DNA of 38,797 nt from Leptolyngbya sp. FACHB-8 (lineage in GTDB: Bacteria > Cyanobacteriota > Cyanobacteriia > Elainellales > Elainellaceae), in the NCBI RefSeq assembly GCF_014695575.1, contig NZ_JACJOO010000065.1:1-38797 (forward strand), read 5' to 3'. This document shows, one piece after another, positions 7,301 through 16,488 of the stretch. A program made the position numbers and the translations under genes. Every line of letters starts with the position of its first letter. The first letter of the stretch is position 1. The notes under the pieces were generated by a model, which saw nothing but the letters and a program-made list of their open reading frames with translations, was not told the origin of the DNA and ran no database searches.

Positions 7301-10300
7301 ATGACGGCAACCCTCCCTACCCTCCCCAGCCAATACAATCCGGCTGAAACCGAAAGCAAATGGCAGGCATTTTGGGACGAACACCAAGTCTTCAAGGCCG
7401 ATCCCAACGCCCCTGGGGAACCCTACTGTGTCGTCATTCCTCCCCCCAATGTGACGGGCAGCTTGCACATGGGGCACGCCTTTGAAAACGCCCTGATTGA
7501 TACCCTTGTGCGTTACCACCGCATGATCGGGCGTAACACTCTTTGGCTGCCGGGTACTGACCATGCCAGCATCGCTGTTCAAACCATTCTGGAGCGCGAA
7601 TTGCGGAGCCAGGGGAAAACCCGTGCTGATGTAGGCCGTGAAGCCTTCCTGAAGCGAGCCTGGGAATGGAAAGAAGAATCGGGTAGCACTATTGTCAACC
7701 AGCTACGTCGTCTGGGAGTCTCGGCCGACTGGAGCCGCGAGCGCTTCACTATGGACGAGGGGCTGTCTGATGCGGTGCTGTATGCCTTCAATCAGCTTTA
7801 TGAGGAAGAGCTGATTTATCGCGGCAACTACATGGTGAATTGGTGCCCTGCCACCCAATCCGCTGTGTCTGACCTGGAGGTCGAAAACACAGAGGTGAAC
7901 GGCAACCTCTGGCACTTCCGCTACCCACTCACCGATGGCTCTGGCTTTGTGGAGGTCGCCACTACTCGGCCCGAGACGATGCTGGGGGATACGGCTGTAG
8001 CCGTCAACCCGGATGATGAGCGTTACAAAGACCTCGTGGGCAAAACCCTGATGCTGCCCATCATGCAGCGAGAAATTCCAATCATCGCTGACGAGTATGT
8101 CGACGCCAGCTTCGGAACGGGTTGCGTCAAAGTGACTCCTGCCCACGATCCCAACGACTTTGAGATGGGCAAGCGTCACGACCTACCCATGATCAACATC
8201 CTGAACAAGGACGGCACTCTGAACGAGAATGTCGCTGCAGAATTCCAGGGGCTCGATCGGTTTGTGGCTCGCAAGAAGGTCGTGGAGCGTCTGGAAGCCG
8301 ATGGGTTCCTGGTGCGGGTGGAGGATTATAAGCACACGGTGCCTTATAGCGATCGCGGCAAAGTTCCCGTCGAACCCCTCCTCTCGACTCAGTGGTTCGT
8401 CAAGATCCGCCCCCTGGCCGACAATGCACTGAACTTCCTGGATAACCAGAACGACCCCATTTTCGTGCCCGAACGGTGGACGAAGGTGTACCGTGACTGG
8501 CTGGTGAGCCTGCGGGATTGGTGTATTTCTCGGCAACTCTGGTGGGGGCATCAAATTCCCGCCTGGTATGCCGTCAGTGAAACGGGCGGTGAGATTACCG
8601 ACAACACCCCCTTTGTTGTGGCCATGTCGGAAGCAGAAGCCCGGACCCGGCTAGAAGCGAAGTTTGGTAGCTCTGTTGAAATTCAGCAAGACCCCGATGT
8701 ACTCGATACCTGGTTCTCATCAGGGCTGTGGCCTTTCTCCACAATGGGTTGGCCCAACGACACCCCTGATCTGGCGCGCTACTACCCCACCACCACCCTG
8801 GTAACCGGGTTTGACATCATCTTCTTCTGGGTAGCCCGAATGACCATGATGGCGGGGCACTTCACCGGCAAGATGCCCTTCAAGACGGTTTACATTCACG
8901 GTCTGGTGCGGGATGAAAACAACAAGAAGATGTCCAAGTCGGCCAACAACGGCATTGACCCGTTGCTGCTGATCAACAAGTACGGCACAGACGCCCTGCG
9001 CTACACCTTGATTCGCGAGGTTGCCGGAGCTGGGCAGGATATTCGCCTGGCTTATAACCGCAAAACGGATGAGTCAGAATCCGTCGAAGCTTCCCGAAAC
9101 TTCACCAACAAGCTGTGGAATGCCTCCCGCTTCGTGTTGATGAATCTGGATGGTAAGACGCCCGAGCAATTAGGCGAACCTGCCCTTGAAGATCTGGAGT
9201 TGGCCGATCGCTGGATTCTCTCCCGCTACCACCAGGTGGTGCAGCAGACTCGCACCTACACCGACAACTTTGGTCTTGGAGAAGCGGCTAAGGGGCTGTA
9301 CGAGTTCATCTGGGGAGATTTCTGCGATTGGTACATTGAGTTGGCAAAATCCCGCCTGCAGCAGAAAGAAGACCCCTCTCGTCTGATTGCTCAACAAACC
9401 CTGGCCTATGTGCTGGAGGGCACCCTGCGCTTACTGCATCCCTTTATGCCTCACATTACAGAAGAGGTATGGCAGACCCTGACCCAGTCGGAGAGCAAGC
9501 GGGTACTGGCGCTGCAAGCCTACCCTGAAGCCAACGCGACCTTTATTAATCCGGAACTGGAAACTCAGTTTGATCTGGTAATCGGGACCATTCGTACGAT
9601 TCGCAACTTACGAGCCGAAGCCGATGTGAAGCCCGGGGCAAAGGTGAAGACGATCCTGCGAAGTGAAGACTTGAAGGAACGCCTGATTCTCTCCGCAGCA
9701 CAGTTTTACATCAAAGATCTGGCAAAGGTGGGTGAACTGATCGTCGAAGAGCCAGAACTTCCCGCCAGTGAGGCAGGAGCGATCGCCTCCACCCCGTCCA
9801 CTCCTAGCTTGGATGTCAGTTCCCTAACCAATTGGACCGATCGCATCTCCTGGGATACTCTCAAGTCATTCCGCAAGCCTCTGCTGAGTCTGGGGCTGCT
9901 GTATCTGCTTCTTCTAGGACTTCGTATCGGCATTAATGTCTTCCAGGCCATTGATAGTATTGCCATTCTGCGGCCGTTCTTCAAACTGGTGGGCTTAGGC
10001 TACGCCGGTTGGTTTACCCTGCGCTATCTGGTCATTTCCGAAGGGCGGCAGGAATTGCTGGATACCATGGAAGGCTGGATTAAGGAGCCTAAATCGGTGG
10101 CTAGTCTGCCGGCTACAGAGACGCCCCCTGCTCCCCTTCCAGCCAAGGTTGAGGTGGTTCCTGAAGTGGCCCCTGAGCCAGAGACGGAACAAATGTTGGT
10201 GGGTGTAGTTGGCACCGTGCAAGTGCTGTTGCCTCTAGCAGGAGTAGTTGATCTGGTAGCATTACGCAGCAAATTGGAGCGTGACCTGGCCAAGGTGGAA

Positions 10301-10450
10301 GGGGAAGCCAAATCCTTGAGCGATCGCCTCTCCAACCAAAACTTCGTGGCCCGTGCCCCCGAAGACGTGGTGCAGACCGCTCGCGATGCCCTGGCAGAAG
10401 CCCAGAAGCAGGCCGAAATTTTGCGCGATCGCCTGCAACAGTTGCAGTAG
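7301..10450 (+). CDS. valS: Valyl-tRNA synthetase with CAAD membrane domain
   Basis: This 1049-residue class I enzyme charges tRNA-Val. The catalytic core has [14 protein letters not shown] (HIGH motif, near residue 55) and [12 protein letters not shown] (KMSKS, near residue 544). The editing domain lies between them, with [17 protein letters not shown]. The anticodon-binding helical domain follows, with [13 protein letters not shown]. The C-terminal coiled coil (about 965-1049, [20 protein letters not shown]) is the usual ValRS arm. Between these last two parts lies an insertion of about 130 residues (roughly 825-955) with two hydrophobic helices, [21 protein letters not shown] and [19 protein letters not shown], flanked by Pro/Glu/Ala-rich linkers. 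This is the CAAD domain known to anchor cyanobacterial synthetases to thylakoid membranes. It is monocistronic with two strong hairpins downstream. Confidence 0.98.
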   Translation: MTATLPTLPSQYNPAETESKWQAFWDEHQVFKADPNAPGEPYCVVIPPPNVTGSLHMGHAFENALIDTLVRYHRMIGRNTLWLPGTDHASIAVQTILERELRSQGKTRADVGREAFLKRAWEWKEESGSTIVNQLRRLGVSADWSRERFTMDEGLSDAVLYAFNQLYEEELIYRGNYMVNWCPATQSAVSDLEVENTEVNGNLWHFRYPLTDGSGFVEVATTRPETMLGDTAVAVNPDDERYKDLVGKTLMLPIMQREIPIIADEYVDASFGTGCVKVTPAHDPNDFEMGKRHDLPMINILNKDGTLNENVAAEFQGLDRFVARKKVVERLEADGFLVRVEDYKHTVPYSDRGKVPVEPLLSTQWFVKIRPLADNALNFLDNQNDPIFVPERWTKVYRDWLVSLRDWCISRQLWWGHQIPAWYAVSETGGEITDNTPFVVAMSEAEARTRLEAKFGSSVEIQQDPDVLDTWFSSGLWPFSTMGWPNDTPDLARYYPTTTLVTGFDIIFFWVARMTMMAGHFTGKMPFKTVYIHGLVRDENNKKMSKSANNGIDPLLLINKYGTDALRYTLIREVAGAGQDIRLAYNRKTDESESVEASRNFTNKLWNASRFVLMNLDGKTPEQLGEPALEDLELADRWILSRYHQVVQQTRTYTDNFGLGEAAKGLYEFIWGDFCDWYIELAKSRLQQKEDPSRLIAQQTLAYVLEGTLRLLHPFMPHITEEVWQTLTQSESKRVLALQAYPEANATFINPELETQFDLVIGTIRTIRNLRAEADVKPGAKVKTILRSEDLKERLILSAAQFYIKDLAKVGELIVEEPELPASEAGAIASTPSTPSLDVSSLTNWTDRISWDTLKSFRKPLLSLGLLYLLLLGLRIGINVFQAIDSIAILRPFFKLVGLGYAGWFTLRYLVISEGRQELLDTMEGWIKEPKSVASLPATETPPAPLPAKVEVVPEVAPEPETEQMLVGVVGTVQVLLPLAGVVDLVALRSKLERDLAKVEGEAKSLSDRLSNQNFVARAPEDVVQTARDALAEAQKQAEILRDRLQQLQ

Positions 10451-10460
10451 AGCCTTATTC

Positions 10461-10499
10461 AAAGATGGGAGGTGGTGCTGAGCGCCACCTCCCATCTTT
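10461..10499 (+). terminator. valS intrinsic terminator
   Basis: AAAGATGGGAGGTGGTGC (10461-10478) pairs with 10482-10499 (one G-T pair) around a TGA loop and is followed by T residues. It begins 11 bp after the valS stop codon. Confidence 0.85.
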
Positions 10500-10533
10500 T
10501 TAGCGCCTTCCTGCCGGTTACCAGTAATTCTCA

Positions 10534-10598
10534 TTTTGAGCTTCCAATCCGAGAGTGTATGTCCTTAGGGCACGAACTCTCGGATTGGAAGCTCAAAA
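10534..10598. repeat. 23-bp perfect hairpin downstream of valS
   Basis: TTTTGAGCTTCCAATCCGAG plus AGT (10534-10556) pairs perfectly with 10576-10598. The 19-nt loop contains a smaller GTGT/GCAC-type pairing. It is a second hairpin behind the valS terminator and has A and T runs on both sides, so it could act in either direction. Confidence 0.75.
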
Positions 10599-10842
10599 AA
10601 CGTTCGCCCTAGACGAGCGGTTTTCGGGCTGGATTCCAGGATGAAAATTGCTGGACTGGTACATATCCTTGTGACAGATTGCAGAATCTCGGCTAGGCTA
10701 ATAAGGCACTCATGATCGGAGTCGTTATTTTACGGAGAACCCATGAAATCTTCATGGAAATAAGATATGGTTTCCTGAAATCTCCACAAGAGTGAACGAT
10801 ATACTTTACCTTTAAGACCTTTCGAGTTGTCATCGCCTTCAG

Positions 10843-11331
10843 ATGAAGTATCTGGCTCAGGTCGTCAGCAAAGACCCACAAGGGACGGCGAAGTTCCAGC
10901 TACTCGCCGTTCAGAAGACTGAGTATACCTGGGTAAGATTGGCTGAAGAAGCCTATATCTTCTCGGATAAAGCTGTTTCCTTGGGTGAAGGGATGCTTGT
11001 CCTGCTTCACCTGACGGGCTCTCAAAAAATTGAATGCATCATTGATGCAAAAGATTGGCTTCTAGAATTTCTAGAACAATATTTGACCGTCGGAATTTCT
11101 CCCAAACAATTGCAGGAAGAGGCTGAACGGGCAGAACAGTGGCGACAATCCCTCACTCTTAAAAGTCAAGAACTGGCGCGGCGTGCCCTTGAAATGGAAG
11201 CCCGTCAGGATCAGATTCAACAGGTGGAGGAAAGCCTTAAACGCGAGAAAAAACAACTCGAGTTACTGGCTGCCGAATTACAAGCCAATGACGATAACCT
11301 GAGGATTAACTTCAACAGTGCAGGTAGCTAA
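10843..11331 (+). CDS. Coiled-coil protein of unknown function
   Basis: This is a 162-residue soluble protein starting MKYLAQVVSKDPQGTAKF. The first 80 residues form a compact beta-rich segment (FQLLAVQKTEYTWVRLAEE, then MLVLLHLTGSQKIECIIDA). Residues about 90-150 are a long charged coiled coil (LQEEAERAEQWRQSLTLK, LEMEARQDQIQQVEESLKRE). There is no signal or membrane segment. A strong 24-bp hairpin overlaps the stop codon, so the unit is probably monocistronic. Globular head plus coiled coil suggests a scaffold or adaptor, but no function can be assigned. Confidence 0.8.
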   Translation: MKYLAQVVSKDPQGTAKFQLLAVQKTEYTWVRLAEEAYIFSDKAVSLGEGMLVLLHLTGSQKIECIIDAKDWLLEFLEQYLTVGISPKQLQEEAERAEQWRQSLTLKSQELARRALEMEARQDQIQQVEESLKREKKQLELLAAELQANDDNLRINFNSAGS

Positions 11332-11380
11332 TTACTATTAGAAGAGAGAAACTAAAAGTTTCTCTCTTCTAATAGTAATT
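11330..11380. terminator. 24-bp perfect terminator hairpin overlapping a stop codon
   Basis: The left arm 11330-11353 (AATTACTATTAGAAGAGAGA plus AACT) pairs perfectly with 11357-11380 around a 3-nt loop, with a T run at 11385-11390. The stop codon of the coiled-coil gene (11329-11331) lies in the base of the stem. Confidence 0.85.
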
Positions 11381-11462
11381 CTCGTTTTTTCTGAGTGTTT
11401 TGTGAGATGAGTAGGCAAGATACTCACCTTACAAAACAGTTGATTTAATCCCAATTCTGGAT

Positions 11463-11575
11463 AGGCCTAAGTGCCATTTTGTCATACGCTTTGTACACAA
11501 CAAAATGGGCTTTTTTTGGGGGCGTGCAAGGCGCGCCCCTCAAAAAAAGTCCATTACCCAAACTCAGGTTGTTTA
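11463..11575 (+). repeat. Divergent full copy of the bipartite double-hairpin repeat
   Basis: Hairpin A pairs CCATTTTGT (11474-11482) with ACAAAATGG (11500-11508). Hairpin B pairs CTTTTTTTG and GGGGCG (11510-11524) with CGCCCC and CAAAAAAAG (about 11534-11549). The right flank CCCAAACTCAGGTT matches the terminus of the full copy at 17735-17752. Order and spacing of A and B are the same, but the stems have changed sequence while keeping pairing. It lies 3' of gmk (minus strand). Confidence 0.65.
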
Positions 11576-11598
11576 ACTATAGAAAACAGCTAATTCAG

Positions 11599-12162
11599 TT
11601 AGACAGGCATGGGGAGGGAGAGGGCTGACTCAATCTGCTTGAGCGCTACGTCCAGGTCGCCATTGACGACATGGATGTCAAATTCATTGACCGCTTCTAA
11701 TTCCACCTTGGCGCGAGCGAGCCGACGAGCGATCGCTTCTTCTGAATCCTGAGCACGGGCACGCAAACGCTGCTCCAACTCCTCCATAGAAGGGGGGAGC
11801 ACAAAAATTCGCATGGCCTCGGGAAACGACTCGCGAATTTGGCGGGCGCCCTCTAGCTCGATCTCGAGAATTACCGTTTTACCCTGGGCAATTTGATCAG
11901 CTACCGGGCGTCGGGGCGTTCCGTAGAAATTTCCGGCAAACTCAGCCCGTTCCAACAGTTCGCCCTGTTCAACAAGCTGTAGAAATTGGGGGCGGCTCAG
12001 AAAATGATAGTGCTCACCATCCACTTCCCCCAAGCGAGGACTGCGAGTGGTACAGGATGTCGAAAGAAAAAAGTCAGGATGGCGGCGCATCAATGCTTTT
12101 AGTAGCGTACCTTTGCCAACCCCACTGGGTCCCGTTAAAACGATCAGCTTGCCTCTACCCAT
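11599..12162 (-). CDS. gmk: Guanylate kinase
   Basis: This 187-residue cytosolic enzyme phosphorylates GMP to GDP with ATP, for nucleotide supply and (p)ppGpp precursor balance. The P-loop is GPSGVGKGT (residues 11-19). It is followed by the GMP-binding segment [20 protein letters not shown] and the conserved [20 protein letters not shown] and [12 protein letters not shown] lid region. Length is normal for the bacterial family. It lies 77 bp downstream of remA on the same strand, probably as a remA-gmk operon, a gene pair also known from Firmicutes. Confidence 0.97.
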   Translation of the reverse strand: MGRGKLIVLTGPSGVGKGTLLKALMRRHPDFFLSTSCTTRSPRLGEVDGEHYHFLSRPQFLQLVEQGELLERAEFAGNFYGTPRRPVADQIAQGKTVILEIELEGARQIRESFPEAMRIFVLPPSMEELEQRLRARAQDSEEAIARRLARAKVELEAVNEFDIHVVNGDLDVALKQIESALSLPMPV

Positions 12163-12239
12163 TGGCCCTCTATCGCATGTGTAATGAAGATTACTATCGT
12201 ATCGCAGGATGGTTGGGTCGATCGCCCACTGGTTTCTAC

Positions 12240-12503
12240 TTATTCTTCTCCATGAATTTCTTTGCTGACCAGGAAACGATTGGCAACGGTTTCTGGTTGG
12301 ATGGCTGACAGCACAACATGTCCAGAGTCTGTCACAATTACGGCGCGGGTACGACGACCGTAGGTTGCATCAATCAACTGGCCCCGATCACGAGCATCAC
12401 TGATGATACGCTTGATGGGGGCAGACTCGGGGCTCACAATAGCGATGACCCGGTTCGCAGAAACAATATTGCCGAAACCGATATTGATCAGCCGTATATC
12501 CAT
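12240..12503 (-). CDS. remA: RemA/DUF370 family DNA-binding regulator
   Basis: This is an 87-residue protein starting [20 protein letters not shown] at the ATG at 12503. The frame stays open further upstream, but that part would overlap the divergent rqcH gene and is not RemA-like. The family core is complete: [20 protein letters not shown], then [20 protein letters not shown]. In Bacillus RemA is a ring-forming DNA-binding activator of matrix and osmoprotection genes. The cyanobacterial role is not established. It precedes gmk on the same strand and is divergent from the RqcH-family gene, with only 85 bp between starts. Confidence 0.93.
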   Translation of the reverse strand: MDIRLINIGFGNIVSANRVIAIVSPESAPIKRIISDARDRGQLIDATYGRRTRAVIVTDSGHVVLSAIQPETVANRFLVSKEIHGEE

Positions 12504-12588
12504 AAAATGCCCTAAAAATCGGCAAAGATCCCATAAAGCCTTAGTGTCATGGTATCGGTTTAATTTTTGACTCACAAGTGAAATAAAA

Positions 12589-14334
12589 GTGCAGCCCGTT
12601 GACTTCACCACCCTGAGGGCGATTTGCGCCGATTTGCGATCGCATTGGCTCCCGGCCCGCCTGGAGCAGGTATACCAGCGCGATCGCCACACCCTGGCCC
12701 TCGGCCTGAGAACCCTGAACCGACGAGGATGGCTAACTGTGTCCTGGCATCCCCAGGCCGCCCGCCTCTGTATCGATGAAGCTCCCCCCCGTACCCCGGA
12801 TACGTTTACCTTCAGTCAGCAGCTACGTCACCAGCTCAATGGGTTAGCTCTGGTGGCGATTGAGGCGATCGCCCCCTGGGAACGTGCGTTGGATCTTCAA
12901 TTTGCCCGTCGTCCCGGTGACCCGCCGTTATGGCGCCTCTACGTGGAGGTGATGAACAAGTACAGCAACGTGATTCTGACCACCGCAGAAGGGCAGATTG
13001 TCACCGTGGCTCACCAGGTGAGCGCTCAGCAATCCAGTGTGCGTCCGTTACAAACTGGGCAACCTTACGAGTTTCCCCCTGCTCTGACCGAAACGATCCC
13101 TAATACGGCTGAATCGTTAGAATCCTGGCGAGAACGGGTGGCGTTGGTGCCCAAACCCTTGCGGCGAGCGTTGCAAGAGAATTACCGGGGGATGAGTTCT
13201 GTCCTGATTCGGGGAATGGGCGATCGCGCTCAAATTAATCCCGAGCAACCTACCGATCAAGTTACCGATGCCGAGTGGTTGCGCCTCTACGAAGTCTGGC
13301 AGGAATGGCTACATGCCCTTGAAGCTGAGTCCTTCCAACCGGGATGGACGCCGAGTGGCTACACCGTTTTAGGATGGGGTATGACGGCTGTGGCCTCAGA
13401 CCTCCAAACCGTTGTTAGTAGCTATTACCGAGAACAACTCAACCGCCGAGAATTTGAGCAACTACGGCATCAATTGGATCAGCGCCTGCTCAGCTTGTTG
13501 AAAAAGTTATATGTCAAAGCTGAAGATTTTCAGTCGCGATTGAGTCAGTCGGACCAGGCCGATCGCTTTAAAGAACGGGCTGATCTGTTGATGGCGAACC
13601 TGCATGAGTGGCAGGTGGGGATGAACAGTATCACTCTGTCAGACTTTGCGACTGGAGAGCCTGTAACAATTTCCCTGGACCCTGAAAAGAACGCCGTTCA
13701 AAACGCTCAGGCGTTTTACAAGAAGCATCAGAAATTGAAGCGATCGCGCCAGGCCATCGAGCCTCTGTTACAGGAGGTACAGAGTGAGATCGCCTATCTG
13801 GAGCAGATTCAGGTGGCGATCGCCCAGTTCCAACACTACACCGCGCCTGATGACCTGGATTCGCTCCTGGAGATTCGCGAGGAGCTGATCCAGCAAGGCT
13901 ACCTGGAAGCGACCGATGGCCGTCGTAGTTCCACCCCCGAAGAAACGACTTCCTTCCGCCGCTATCGCACCCCCAGCGGCTTTGAAGTTTGGGTAGGCCG
14001 CAACAACCGCCAGAACGATCAACTCACCTTCCGTTTAGCAACCGACTACGATCTCTGGTTTCACAGCCAGGAAATTCCGGGTAGTCACGTGCTGCTGCGC
14101 CTTCCGGCCGGGGCTGCCCCTGATGATGTCGATCTCCAGTTCACCGCTAACGTTGCGGCTTACCATAGCCGTGCTGCCCAGAGCGAGCAGGTACCTGTGG
14201 TTTACACGGCTCCCCGCTACGTTTTCAAACCAAAAGGCGCGAAGCCAGGCATGGCACTGTACAAACAGGAAACCATCATCTGGGGAGAACCTCAGAAGGC
14301 TGCTCAGTATGTTGTTAAAGAGGGTGAGGAGTAG
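12589..14334 (+). CDS. rqcH: NFACT/RqcH family protein (ribosome quality control, FbpA-like)
   Basis: This encodes about 581 residues from a GTG start at 12589. The family (NEMF/Tae2/Caliban in eukaryotes, RqcH in bacteria) binds split 50S subunits holding stalled peptidyl-tRNA and recruits tRNA-Ala for C-terminal tailing. The N-terminal NFACT-N part includes [21 protein letters not shown] long helical middle (about 280-430, coiled coil near [20 protein letters not shown]) follows. The C-terminal NFACT-R domain carries [27 protein letters not shown] and PGSHVLLR. There is no signal peptide, so 'fibronectin-binding' annotation should not be taken literally. It is divergent from remA-gmk; in Bacillus rqcH also sits near remA and gmk. 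Confidence 0.93.
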   Translation: MQPVDFTTLRAICADLRSHWLPARLEQVYQRDRHTLALGLRTLNRRGWLTVSWHPQAARLCIDEAPPRTPDTFTFSQQLRHQLNGLALVAIEAIAPWERALDLQFARRPGDPPLWRLYVEVMNKYSNVILTTAEGQIVTVAHQVSAQQSSVRPLQTGQPYEFPPALTETIPNTAESLESWRERVALVPKPLRRALQENYRGMSSVLIRGMGDRAQINPEQPTDQVTDAEWLRLYEVWQEWLHALEAESFQPGWTPSGYTVLGWGMTAVASDLQTVVSSYYREQLNRREFEQLRHQLDQRLLSLLKKLYVKAEDFQSRLSQSDQADRFKERADLLMANLHEWQVGMNSITLSDFATGEPVTISLDPEKNAVQNAQAFYKKHQKLKRSRQAIEPLLQEVQSEIAYLEQIQVAIAQFQHYTAPDDLDSLLEIREELIQQGYLEATDGRRSSTPEETTSFRRYRTPSGFEVWVGRNNRQNDQLTFRLATDYDLWFHSQEIPGSHVLLRLPAGAAPDDVDLQFTANVAAYHSRAAQSEQVPVVYTAPRYVFKPKGAKPGMALYKQETIIWGEPQKAAQYVVKEGEE

Positions 14335-14347
14335 GAGAGTAGTGATG

Positions 14348-14450
14348 CCTAGTAGGCTGGGGCAGAAGTGTACAACCTATTTTTTGTGGTGGGGTGCGAA
14401 GCACCCCACCACAAAAAATAGGCAACGAACTTAGGCCGTAGCCTACTAGG
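14348..14450. repeat. Nested palindrome 3' of rqcH
   Basis: The inner hairpin is perfect over 22 bp (14376-14397 with 14401-14422, loop GAA), with CCTATTTTTTGTGGTGGGG at its base. The outer arms CCTAGTAGGCT (14348-14358) and AGCCTACTAGG (14440-14450) pair perfectly over 11 bp. The architecture matches the element at 2428-2533 (outer arms, spacer, long core, GAA loop) although the sequence differs. It probably also terminates rqcH. Confidence 0.8.
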
Positions 14451-14532
14451 GATATTTTGGGCAATCGCTACCCAAACAACTCAGACTACCCAGTTCAACA
14501 CAGGCCCCCCGTTCCTCTGCTTCCCTGCCCTT

Positions 14533-15180
14533 ATGCCCACGCCCGACGCTCGCCTTTACGCCCCTGCAACCCAGCGCAACCGTGAACCCATTTTAGAAGT
14601 CCTGCGCCAGGTTCTTCCGGCGGATGGAACTGTTCTAGAAATTTCCAGTGGTACAGGAGAGCACGCGATATTCTTCGCGCCCTTACTACGGCCTCGCCAA
14701 TGGCTTCCTTCGGATCCAGACCCGAATGCCCGTGCCAGTATTGCTGCCTGGCAGCGAGAGTGCCCCGCCGATAACCTGCACCCCCCGATCGCCCTGAATG
14801 CACAGGAACCGCTCTGGCCGCTGGAGGAGGGGTTTGCAGGGGTGGATCTGCAACAGTATCCAGTGCGGGCGATCGTGAATATCAACATGATTCACATCGC
14901 GCCCTGGGCGGCCTGTTTAGGGCTGATGGCTGGAGCCGGGCGGATTCTGCCATCTGGTGGCATCCTCTACCTCTATGGCCCTTTTAAGCTGAATGGTCAG
15001 CATGCGGCTCCCAGCAACGAGGCCTTCGACCAATCCCTACGGATGCGAGATCCAGACTGGGGCGTGCGCGATCTAGAGTCTGTTACAGCAGTCGCTGAAG
15101 AGAATGGTCTGAAGCGGATTCAGGTCGTTTCAATGCCTGCAAATAATGTCTCGGTGGTTTTTCAGCGATGTTCGCCTTGA
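14533..15180 (+). CDS. DUF938 family SAM-dependent methyltransferase
   Basis: This is a 215-residue cytosolic protein. Its N terminus (ARLYAPATQRNREPILEVL) and the motif VLEISSGTGEHAIFFA (motif I, SAM binding, near residues 36-51) match the DUF938 family. Further family blocks are QWLPSDPDPNARASIAAW, AIVNINMIHIAPW, GGILYLYGPFKLNG and NEAFDQSLRMRDPDWGVRD. The substrate of the family is unknown to me. It starts about 80 bp after the nested palindrome and is followed by two hairpins, so it is likely transcribed alone. Confidence 0.92.
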   Translation: MPTPDARLYAPATQRNREPILEVLRQVLPADGTVLEISSGTGEHAIFFAPLLRPRQWLPSDPDPNARASIAAWQRECPADNLHPPIALNAQEPLWPLEEGFAGVDLQQYPVRAIVNINMIHIAPWAACLGLMAGAGRILPSGGILYLYGPFKLNGQHAAPSNEAFDQSLRMRDPDWGVRDLESVTAVAEENGLKRIQVVSMPANNVSVVFQRCSP

Positions 15181-15246
15181 ACAGCGACCCTCTGAGCTAT
15201 GACATCTCCTTGGATAGCGCAGTGCGCTCAGATTCAGGACGTTGAA

Positions 15247-15284
15247 TTTTTGAGAAGCCGAGCCTTCATGTGGCTTCTCAAAAA
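15247..15284 (+). terminator. Hairpin 3' of the DUF938 gene
   Basis: A 13-bp stem, TTTTTGAGAAGCC (15247-15259) with 15272-15284, has T and A runs at its base and can work in either direction. It is placed between the convergent DUF938 gene and psaFJ. Confidence 0.75.
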
Positions 15285-15343
15285 ACGGTTCTGACCAGGT
15301 CGTGTCAGGCTATAACGGGCATTCTGTCGCTCTTGGGGCAAAA

Positions 15344-15378
15344 GTTAAGGGTGTGACGCATTGCATCACACCCTTAAC
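15344..15378 (-). terminator. Hairpin 3' of psaFJ
   Basis: A 13-bp perfect stem, GTTAAGGGTGTGA (15344-15356) with 15366-15378, has extra GCA/TGC pairing in the loop. It lies about 60 bp after the psaJ stop codon on the minus strand. Confidence 0.65.
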
Positions 15379-15439
15379 TATGGAAACCGCGTATGGAAAA
15401 AGGGGGCATGATACCCCCAGGAAAACCATTCCTAGAAAA

Positions 15440-15568
15440 CTAGGGAATGGGTGCAAACAGCAAATCTGGGAACAAGCGGTTGATCTCAATCAGCAGGCTG
15501 GCGAGAACGACCACAGTAACTGTAGCCAGAACTGGGGCTGTAGATAGGTATTTGACGAAGTATTGCAT
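15440..15568 (-). CDS. psaJ: Photosystem I reaction centre subunit IX (PsaJ)
   Basis: This 42-residue one-helix thylakoid membrane protein begins [19 protein letters not shown]. It continues through a hydrophobic helix into [17 protein letters not shown], the characteristic C-terminal motif of PsaJ. PsaJ stabilises PsaF and nearby antenna chlorophylls at the PSI periphery. The start is supported by GGAG about 9 nt upstream. It lies 72 bp downstream of psaF in the standard cyanobacterial psaFJ operon and is followed by a hairpin. Normal length. Confidence 0.97.
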   Translation of the reverse strand: MQYFVKYLSTAPVLATVTVVVLASLLIEINRLFPDLLFAPIP

Positions 15569-15640
15569 AGTTCGTGCTCCACAGTATCGGACAAGGACGA
15601 CAACGAAAAATCAGGAGAATTTAGCCAAAAAGGCCAGCCC

Positions 15641-16117
15641 CTAGCGAGGCGAGACCGGAATCTCGTTATCGGCAGCCGTCAGCTTACCTGTGGTGAACTC
15701 TCGCAGAGCTGCAAGGGGCCAGAGAAAGCTGGAGGCGATAATACCCAGTGCTTTGGGTACATCAATGATGATTTCATCCATCTCGGGGCTTGTCCCACGC
15801 CGAGGGGAATTCAGGTAAGTGCGGCCGGACCAGCCAATCAATCCTGCAATGTACAGGAACAGAATGCTGGGGATAATGAACTCACCCAGGTGATTCAAGC
15901 TGCCGTCAACGATCAGATGAGGCAACCCATCTTCTTCGCCGCAGAGAACTTGAGAGTAACGCTCAAACCGCAGTTTGGTCTGAGGGGTAACTGCCTTGGA
16001 TGCCCGAGCCTGGAAGGCTGGGGTATCAGCACAGGTGGTTAGGTTGTAGGCTGAAGCTGGAGGCACGATTCCAATCCAAAGAACCACTGCCAGAGCAAGA
16101 GCAAACAATTTGCGCAT
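15641..16117 (-). CDS. psaF: Photosystem I subunit III (PsaF), plastocyanin/cytochrome c6 docking side
   Basis: This is a 158-residue precursor. Residues 1-23 (MRKLFALALAVVLWIGIVPP then ASA) are a cleavable signal for export to the thylakoid lumen. The mature N terminus YNLTTCADTPAFQARA carries Cys29, and Cys59 (VLCGEEDGLPHLI) is its likely disulfide partner. One membrane helix (FIIPSILFLYIAGLIGWSG) follows, then the stromal tail with EIIIDVPKALGIIASSFLWP. The extra basic docking helix of plant PsaF is absent, as in other cyanobacteria. It is the first gene of psaFJ and divergent from tsaD. Confidence 0.97.
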   Translation of the reverse strand: MRKLFALALAVVLWIGIVPPASAYNLTTCADTPAFQARASKAVTPQTKLRFERYSQVLCGEEDGLPHLIVDGSLNHLGEFIIPSILFLYIAGLIGWSGRTYLNSPRRGTSPEMDEIIIDVPKALGIIASSFLWPLAALREFTTGKLTAADNEIPVSPR

Positions 16118-16488
16118 GGAATTGTTTCCCTTTGTTACAAAAAGCTAAGTTTTTTGTAGAAAAAATTAAGTTGTTTGTATGAAGCCCATTCAAACTTCAG
16201 GGTAATCATACTCTGCCAGGGATTCAGCTTAACGTTAAGCTTTTAGAAGTTGCATCTTGATGAAAATAGAGACCAAAAAGTGGTATGGGCTGCTTAGATG
16301 GCGATCGCTATGTAACGCTCCAAAACCTTGCCCAGAGAGCTTTTGGCTATTCTTCCTTGGCACTCATTCAAGATTGTTAATTGAGTTTTTGACTGCGGAA
16401 TAGAGAGCTTTGTAACGATTTTTGTTTCATGCTCTTCTATGTAGTTTTGTAAATTTTGACCGATTTTGTAGAGCAGGGTTAAGAGTAG
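16118..16488. other. Divergent promoter region psaFJ / tsaD
   Basis: 371 bp without a gene. On the psaF side an AT-rich leader of about 90 bp follows the candidate promoter annotated next. On the tsaD side the sequence is T-rich, and no promoter could be chosen confidently. Confidence 0.5.
16205..16240 (-). promoter_or_regulatory. Candidate psaFJ promoter with perfect palindrome at -35
   Basis: On the minus strand, TTAAGC (16227-16232) and TATGAT (16205-16210) are separated by 16 nt, a reasonable sigma-70-like pair about 90 bp upstream of psaF. The -35 hexamer lies inside the perfect 14-bp palindrome GCTTAACGTTAAGC (16227-16240), a possible operator for a dimeric regulator. This is from inspection only. 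Confidence 0.4.

Larger units (their letters stand above)
10451..10842. other. Intergenic region between valS and coiled-coil protein
   Basis: About 390 bp without a gene. The left half contains the two hairpins annotated here. The right half, AT-rich from about 10680, should carry the promoter of the next gene, but no convincing -10/-35 pair was assigned. Confidence 0.5.

Noticed and set aside
15563-16042. 159-codon frame antisense to psaF
   Set aside because: It lies wholly opposite psaF and psaJ, whose identities are certain.
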